From Microbacterium sp. (GTDB lineage Bacteria; Actinomycetota; Actinomycetes; Actinomycetales; Microbacteriaceae), in the NCBI GenBank assembly GCA_013823625.1, contig PNMM01000002.1, positions 703,061 to 767,060 on the forward strand: a stretch of DNA of 64,000 nt. The letters are read 5' to 3'. Shown here one piece after another: positions 60,824 to 64,000 of the stretch. Position numbers and translations under genes: made by a program. The notes beneath the pieces were generated by a model. That model was not told the origin of the DNA and did not search any database. It saw only the letters and a program-made list of their open reading frames with translations. Position 1 is the first letter of the stretch. Every line of letters begins with the position of its first letter.

Positions 60824-61615
60824 TCAGTGATCGTCGAGCAACCGGTCGAAGCCGACGCTCCACGCATCCTCGACCGCAAAGTCGGCCCAGTCTTTGTACC
60901 CGATCGCACTCGGGTGAAACTCGTCGCTCGCGAAGAAGCCCTCGGTGTAGGGCGGCGGGGGCGGCGACATGTGGGCGCGCGGCGCAGCCGAGACGAGCTG
61001 CCGCGCCTCACGCTCGAGTGATTGTGAGTGTCGGTAGAGGCTGCGGCGCAAAGGCTCGGGCAACAGCTGAAAACGAAAGAACGCGGGCAGCGATGACATG
61101 AGCAGGGCGGCTTCGGGATGCGCGGCAAAGGTGCGCTCGAGAATGCACCGCACATCGCGCCGAAACGCGTTGGCCGAGCGCAACGCGAGCGCGTCGTTGG
61201 CGCCCACCGTGAGAAACACGAGGTCGGTCGGCCCGTGCAGTGCGGGCGTGAGGTACTGCCGCACGAGGTCGCTCGCGGTGGCTCCGTTGCGCCCCGCCGC
61301 GCGCCAGTGCACCGTGCGTCCGGTGCGGGCGGCGAGCGCTTCGGCCAGTCGCCCGCCGAGCCCGAGGTCGGCGTGATCCACGCCCACGCCCGCGGCCGTT
61401 GAGTCGCCGATCACGAGCAGGTGCAGGGGGCGGGATGCTCCGCCCTCGTTACCCGAGCCGCCACCGTCAACGCGGCCCTCCCACGGTAGCGGCGCGTCCG
61501 GAAGCCGCGGTGTCTCACGCCGCAACCGGCGCCCCTGCGCAAGCAGCAGGGGCCCTTGCGCGGCCGCGATTGCGCGGCTCAACCGCAGTCGGCGCGGCGG
61601 TCGAAACTCGGTCAC
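60824..61615 (-). CDS. SGNH/GDSL hydrolase (copy 2)
   Basis: A 263-residue paralogue of the previous protein with the same block order: VIGDSTAAG, RAAGRNGAT, GANDA, and DEFHPSAIG. Both share the P..PWEG segment before block I, the LPAF.RF.LLPEPLR segment and a similar N-terminal hydrophobic stretch, so they arose by tandem duplication. GTG 61615 is 7 bases after TAGACT, the same -10 as copy 1. Acyl substrate unknown. Confidence 0.9.
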   Translation of the reverse strand: MTEFRPPRRLRLSRAIAAAQGPLLLAQGRRLRRETPRLPDAPLPWEGRVDGGGSGNEGGASRPLHLLVIGDSTAAGVGVDHADLGLGGRLAEALAARTGRTVHWRAAGRNGATASDLVRQYLTPALHGPTDLVFLTVGANDALALRSANAFRRDVRCILERTFAAHPEAALLMSSLPAFFRFQLLPEPLRRSLYRHSQSLEREARQLVSAAPRAHMSPPPPPYTEGFFASDEFHPSAIGYKDWADFAVEDAWSVGFDRLLDDH

Positions 61616-61622
61616 GTGCGGG

Positions 61623-61628
61623 AGTCTA
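61623..61628 (-). promoter_or_regulatory. Candidate -10 of SGNH copy 2 (leaderless)
   Basis: Minus-strand TAGACT, 7 bases, GTG 61615. Confidence 0.4.
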
Positions 61629-61657
61629 GGCCGATCAGTGTGCGCGCGCCTGAGCCG

Positions 61658-62545
61658 TTACGCGCCCGCAGGCGTCAGCCGCAGCAGCGTGCCCCAGGGG
61701 TCGTCGAGCTCGAGGGTGCGGCCGTCGTTGCGCACGGCAATTCCGTGGTGCTGCAAGCGCTCAGCGGTGGCGCCGAGCTCGTCGGCGTTCGGCAGCACGA
61801 GGTCGACCTGGCCGAGGCCCAGGGCGGGCATCCGTCGACCGGCGCCGCTGCTGCGCCACACGTTCATCGCCATGTGGTGGTGATAGCCGCCCGCACTCAC
61901 GAAGATGGCTTGCCCGGCGAAGGCGGTTGTGAGGTCGAAGCCGAGCTGGTCAACGTAGAAGTGCTGCGCGGTCGCCACGTCGCCGACGCTCAAGTGCACG
62001 TGGCCGATCACGGCGGGCGCTGAGCCGTGCGCGGCGAGGGCCTCGTCGGTGAGGTGCTCGCGCAAGAAGCCGTTGGGGTCGAGAAACAGCGTGGCCATTT
62101 CGACCGAGCCGTGCACCCACGACCACTGGGTGCGGTCGCGATCCCAGTAGAGCTCGACGCCGTTGCCCTCCGGGTCGTCGAAGTAGAACGCCTGGCTGAC
62201 GAGGTGGTCGCTCGAGCCCGTGAACCGCTGCGGATACGACGTCGCCACCGTGTAGACCGCCGCCGCGAGCGCGGCTTGCGTCTCGAACAAGATGGCGGTG
62301 TGAAAGAGCCCCGCCTCGCGCGGACCGGCATGTTTCAGCTCGGGGCTGTGGCGCAAAATCACGAGGGGCACGGATGCGGTGCCCAGGTCGCCCGCCCGCC
62401 CCAGCGTCACCACCGGCCCCGTCGCGTCGAGCACGCTCAAGCCCACCGCGTCGCGGTAGTACGCCGTCATGCCGTCGAGGTCAGCGACATCGAGCGTCAC
62501 GGCACCCATCGAGGTGTCGGCCGCCAGTCGGGTGGATTCGCTCAT
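61658..62545 (-). CDS. VOC-family dioxygenase/glyoxalase-like protein, two-domain
   Basis: A 295-residue protein of two vicinal-oxygen-chelate halves, similar to catechol 2,3-dioxygenase CatE. First half: VTLDVADLDGMTAYYRDAVGL, FHTAILFET, FDDPEGNGVELYWDR. Second half: HVHLSVGDVATAQHFYVDQLGFDLT, YHHHMAMNVW, GLGQVDLVLP. Potential metal ligands (His, Glu) are retained in the second half. Starts 39 bases after purC and is probably in its transcript; natural substrate unknown. Confidence 0.85.
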   Translation of the reverse strand: MSESTRLAADTSMGAVTLDVADLDGMTAYYRDAVGLSVLDATGPVVTLGRAGDLGTASVPLVILRHSPELKHAGPREAGLFHTAILFETQAALAAAVYTVATSYPQRFTGSSDHLVSQAFYFDDPEGNGVELYWDRDRTQWSWVHGSVEMATLFLDPNGFLREHLTDEALAAHGSAPAVIGHVHLSVGDVATAQHFYVDQLGFDLTTAFAGQAIFVSAGGYHHHMAMNVWRSSGAGRRMPALGLGQVDLVLPNADELGATAERLQHHGIAVRNDGRTLELDDPWGTLLRLTPAGA

Positions 62546-62584
62546 GCCCGAGTCAACCGGCGCGAGCCCCGGGTCATTCCGCCC

Positions 62585-63445
62585 TTAGGCGCAGAGCCGC
62601 TCGATGAGCTCGCGATACCGTGCGGCCGTGCGCTCGACGATCTCATCGGGCAGCGCGGGCGGGGTGCCCTGTTTGTCCCAGTTCGCGGCGAGCCAGTTGC
62701 GCACGATCTGCTTGTCAAAGCTGTCCAAACGCGAGGGGCCCCCCGCGGCGTAGAGCGTGGCGTCCCAGTAGCGCGAGCTGTCTGACGTGAGCACCTCGTC
62801 GGCGAGAGTCAGCTCACCCGTGGCGGGGTCAGTGCCGAACTCGAACTTCGTGTCGGCAAGAATGACCCCGCGCGAGAGCGCGATCTCGCTGGCAGCCGCG
62901 AAGATCGCGAGCGACGCATCCCGCAGCGCTGTGGCGACCGACGCGCCGACGAGCTCGACCGAGCGCTCAAACGTGATGTTCTCGTCGTGCTCGCCCATCG
63001 GAGCCTTGAAGGCCGGCGTGTAGAGCGGTTCGGGCAGACGGTCGCCGTCGTTGAGGCCCGCGGGCAGCGGAATGCCGCACACCGTGCCCGACTCGCGGTA
63101 CTCGGCCCAGCCCGAGCCCGTGAGGTAGCCGCGCACAACGCACTCGATGGGGTGCATGTCGAGGCGATTGACGAGCATGGCGCGGTCGGCGAGCTCGGCC
63201 GGCACCGCGGGGCCCTCGGCGGCAAGGTGGTTCGGCTGGTCGAGCTGCGCGAACCACCAGCGCGTGAGCTGAGTCAGCAGCGCGCCCTTGCCGGGAATGC
63301 CGGGCTCGAGCACGTGGTCAAACGCGCTGACCCGATCACTCGCGACGACGAGCATGAGGGTCGGATGCTCGGCGTGCTCGTAGAGGTCGCGCACCTTGCC
63401 CGAATAGACGTGAGTCCAGCCGAGCATGGCGCCAGCATCCGTCAT
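62585..63445 (-). CDS. purC: SAICAR synthetase
   Basis: ATP-dependent ligation of CAIR and aspartate. 286 residues with the N-terminal SGKVRDLYE loop, VASDRVSAFDHVL, VNRLDMHPIECVVRGYLTGSGW, ADTKFEFG, and SFDKQIVRNW near the end. ATG 63445 overlaps the purD stop in TGATG; a GTG one codon earlier is also possible. Second gene of the minus-strand pur cluster. Confidence 0.97.
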   Translation of the reverse strand: MTDAGAMLGWTHVYSGKVRDLYEHAEHPTLMLVVASDRVSAFDHVLEPGIPGKGALLTQLTRWWFAQLDQPNHLAAEGPAVPAELADRAMLVNRLDMHPIECVVRGYLTGSGWAEYRESGTVCGIPLPAGLNDGDRLPEPLYTPAFKAPMGEHDENITFERSVELVGASVATALRDASLAIFAAASEIALSRGVILADTKFEFGTDPATGELTLADEVLTSDSSRYWDATLYAAGGPSRLDSFDKQIVRNWLAANWDKQGTPPALPDEIVERTAARYRELIERLCA

Positions 63446-64000
63446 CACACGACCCGAAGCGCGATGTCGGTGCGGTATTGACCGCCCTCGAGGCCGATGC
63501 GGCCCATGGCCTCGTAGGCGCGTGCGCGGGCTTGCGCGAAGTCGGATCCGGTGGCGACGACGCTCAGCACGCGGCCTCCCGTGGCGCAGAAGCCGTCTGC
63601 CGTGCGGGCCGTGGCCGCGTGGGCGATCGAGACGCCCTCGACCGCGGCGGCCTCGTCGAGCCCCGTGAGCGCGCGGCCCGTGACGGGAGTGTCGGGGTAG
63701 CCCTCGCTCGCGAGCACGACGGTGACGGCAACGTCGGCGCTGAACTCGGGGTGCGGGCGGCCAGCGAGCTGGCCCGTGCTCGCGGCAAACAGCAGCTCGC
63801 TCAGCGGGGTCACGAGGCGCGGCAGCACCACTTGCGTCTCGGGGTCGCCGAAGCGCGCGTTGAATTCGATGACGCGGATGCCCTGCTCGGTCACAATCAG
63901 ACCGCAGTACAGCAGCCCGATGAACGGAGTCTGCTCGGCCGCGAGTTGCCGAATCGTCGGCTCGGCGACCGTGCGAATGACCTCGTCGACGAAGCCCTCG
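63445..64000 (-). CDS. purD: Phosphoribosylamine-glycine ligase, C-terminal part (5' end outside window)
   Basis: ATP-grasp enzyme (GAR synthetase). The frame is open to base 64000, so the N-terminus and active-site loop lie beyond the window. Visible C-terminal ~184 residues include TPFIGLLYCGLIVTEQG, the metal-binding VIEFNARFGDPETQVVLPRL, and the final GGRVLSVVATGSDFAQARARAYEA. The GTG at 63894 is not the real start. Its TGA overlaps the purC ATG. Confidence 0.95.
   Translation of the reverse strand, partial: EGFVDEVIRTVAEPTIRQLAAEQTPFIGLLYCGLIVTEQGIRVIEFNARFGDPETQVVLPRLVTPLSELLFAASTGQLAGRPHPEFSADVAVTVVLASEGYPDTPVTGRALTGLDEAAAVEGVSIAHAATARTADGFCATGGRVLSVVATGSDFAQARARAYEAMGRIGLEGGQYRTDIALRVV

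Overview
The window is a GC-rich (about 70 % by eye), densely packed actinobacterial chromosome segment with no rRNA, tRNA, phage, IS or CRISPR signal that I can recognise. A C50-type carotenoid operon with a CrtEb elongase and heterodimeric CrtYe/CrtYf cyclase, HspR/HAIR heat-shock control, an F420-type LLM oxidoreductase, a DUF2256/DUF3253 protein and frequent leaderless starts point to Micrococcales, most probably Microbacteriaceae. The genus cannot be fixed from the sequence alone. No gene-free stretch exceeds about 205 bases.

Layout. 1-6282: the 3' end of a sensor histidine kinase, then idi, divergent from crtE-crtB-crtI-crtYe-crtYf-crtEb. The six crt genes are nearly all joined by 4-base stop/start overlaps and would take IPP/DMAPP to a cyclic C50 carotenoid. 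6295-11523: a DUF2510-like membrane protein, a PEP-mutase-family lyase, a Gly-rich protein divergent from a MarR regulator, an unusual GNAT-AAA+ fusion, and an MFS transporter. 11674-19824: the stress block dnaK-grpE-dnaJ-hspR and an N-domain-less clpB, each group behind an HspR (HAIR) operator, with an RsmC-like methyltransferase and an NADP oxidoreductase between them. 19828-30919: a LysE exporter, an LLM oxidoreductase, two large paralogous secreted cell-wall proteins (eight Asp-box-like repeats plus three cell-wall-binding type 2 repeats) flanking a threonine aldolase, an SDR plus uncharacterised-protein pair, a lipoprotein and a DedA protein. 30957-43641: exoIII, a TetR/hydrolase operon with a clear operator, pyrE with a coupled Pro-rich septum-formation-like protein, a HAD phosphatase, a GlcD/GlcF-type FAD/Fe-S dehydrogenase, Sua5, an orphan DNA methyltransferase, an acyltransferase, a SpoU methylase followed by a short tandem repeat, and two small proteins. 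43671-54479: an MFS/TetR divergent pair, purA, a GNAT protein, chorismate mutase, an EamA exporter, a CtpE-like P-type ATPase and purL. 54585-64000: a 29-residue membrane peptide, MscS, DUF3817, a TetR-regulated three-gene operon, and the purine cluster purD-purC-(VOC, two SGNH hydrolases, kinase)-purS-purQ on the minus strand.

Two global patterns stand out. About twenty genes have a TAnnnT-like -10 element ending exactly 6 or 7 bases before the chosen start codon, the geometry of leaderless transcripts, and this was used to choose starts. The hexamer GCATCC/GGATGC is strikingly over-represented and even forces otherwise rare codons. I see no complete unknown multi-gene system. The best candidates for new biology are the GNAT-AAA+ fusion, the paired propeller/wall proteins, the SDR-DUF pair beside a long nested hairpin, and the GCATCC motif in a genome with an orphan DNA methyltransferase.
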